Source: Paragordius varius (taxonomy: Eukaryota; Nematomorpha). Taken from it: DNA of 64,000 nt. The stretch is taken from NCBI GenBank assembly GCA_964247055.1, contig OZ176051.1, forward strand, positions 5,022,001 to 5,086,000, read 5' to 3'. Made by a program: the position numbers and the translations under genes. Shown one piece after another: positions 62,933 to 64,000 of the stretch. Numbering within the stretch: position 1 is the first letter of the stretch; every line of letters starts with the position of its first letter. The notes beneath the pieces are model-generated. The model was not told the origin of the DNA. It saw only the letters and a list, made by a program, of their open reading frames with translations, and did no database searches.

Positions 62933-64000
62933 CTAAAAAATATATGCAAAAATAATATTTTTGAATCATAATTAAAAAGTAATACGCCTTTTTGTATAAT
63001 GAAATGTAAGAATTATGAAAATACATATATTAATTGTGTCAAATTGTTTTTGATTCATATTTTTAGGGAGAGTGAATGTTTCATCCGCAAAATACTGAGG
63101 TCAAACATCATTAGGAGAAAAAAATGCTATAATTTAAACGCTATAAACATGAATAAAGATTTTGGCTAAAACTTTTAACCCATAAACGTTTAAAATTATA
63201 TAATTATAATAAAAATAGGTAAAATACTCAAGGATGTAATAATATTAAAACTTTACCAAACACATTTTTTGTTTTTCCAAAACTTTGAAATACTTATAAA
63301 TATATATAATACAACTTTTATATAATCCATTTTTTTGAAAATCATTAAAGTTTTAAAACTGTGCTCTCGTACCTAGTGGGATATCAAAAAGCATGGAGCG
63401 TATTCAAAGGCTTTAATATTGTTTATATGTTTACTCGATAATAACTATAATTTTACCGAGAATTTTAAATAGTGTGGGTATATCCTAACATATTTTGACG
63501 AGTTTTTAATAAATAAATTGCGGAATATACAATATAATTTGTGTTTAACTATATTTTTCAGTGTATTGATTTTGGTTTTAACATGTGAAATTAGGACTAA
63601 ACCACAAAAACAGATTAAGTTAACTTTTTCCGAGGTGTCACTGCTGGAATGTACATTCGCAACAGCTAGCCTACTTTGACCACATTATGAGATTTAAGTC
63701 AAGTCTTTGATGTTGGGAAAGGTTAGCAGTGCGTGTAAAAGGGACTGAAGCAGGATAAGGGGCATGGACTATATTTTATAAGAAACCAATGCAACCTTGG
63801 CAGAACTCAACATTAAAATAAAAATCGCAATCTATGGGGAAGTTATATTTACCATATTACAAAAAGTCGAGCTCGACTTACATACACATTTTTTTGTGTA
63901 TAGATGTTTTGGTTATTCGATATTTCTTTTAGTATTAAAAATATATCGTGAAAAATTTGACGGTTTGCATTGTAAATTGTTATAATAAAAACATGAATGG
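62933..64000. other. Right edge, no gene recognised
   Basis: Probably the next intron or 5' flank of the gene on the minus strand. Bases 63600-63780 are richer in G+C and may be repeat-derived. The open frame 63797-63985 resembles nothing known to me. Confidence 0.4.

Overview
The window is animal nuclear DNA: very A+T-rich (roughly three quarters by eye), with intron-rich genes, many (AT)n tracts and many short inverted-repeat transposon remnants. Eight genes can be named or partly named from their proteins, and one more is clearly a gene but unrecognised. Endophilin A, DUOXA, MFF, AP-2 alpha and DPP8/9 together point to a metazoan, most likely a bilaterian. Five introns of only 22-28 nt, all at the 5' ends of genes, recall the tiny 5' introns of parasitic flatworms and the very short introns reported for dicyemids. 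The many long introns argue against a uniformly compact mesozoan genome. I do not name a species.

Layout. 1-2904: no gene; a large inverted repeat near the left edge. 2905-8257 (-): endophilin A, 11 exons. 8258-13339: repeat-rich intergenic DNA. 13340-26746 (+): a DPP8/9-type dipeptidyl peptidase, 18 exons, with the complete dual-oxidase maturation factor gene (20118-22997, -) nested antisense in intron 10. 27875 to about 37151 (-): an unrecognised, probably secreted protein whose introns hold most of the MITEs. 38146-51884 (-): AP-2 complex alpha subunit, 19 exons, with tandem repeats and a LINE fragment in intron 12. 52036-54141 (+): ABCF1. 54535-55391 (-): mitochondrial fission factor. 55518-61741 (+): large subunit of chromatin assembly factor 1. 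61900-62932 (-): the 3' part of a small unrecognised gene.

Exon chains were built by hand from GT/AG boundaries, phase and homology to remembered family members. For endophilin, DPP8/9, AP-2 alpha, ABCF1, MFF and CHAF1A the exon lengths sum to a multiple of three with no internal stop, which is a strong internal check. The right half is compact, with two head-to-head pairs (AP2A/ABCF1, 151 bp apart; MFF/CHAF1A, 126 bp apart). The left half is loose and repeat-laden.

Functionally, endophilin A and AP-2 alpha both act in clathrin-mediated endocytosis, but nothing here suggests co-regulation. The other genes are unrelated housekeeping functions: N-terminal dipeptide cleavage, dual-oxidase maturation, translation, mitochondrial division and histone deposition. 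No CRISPR array, rRNA gene, confident tRNA gene or recognisable viral or LTR element was seen.
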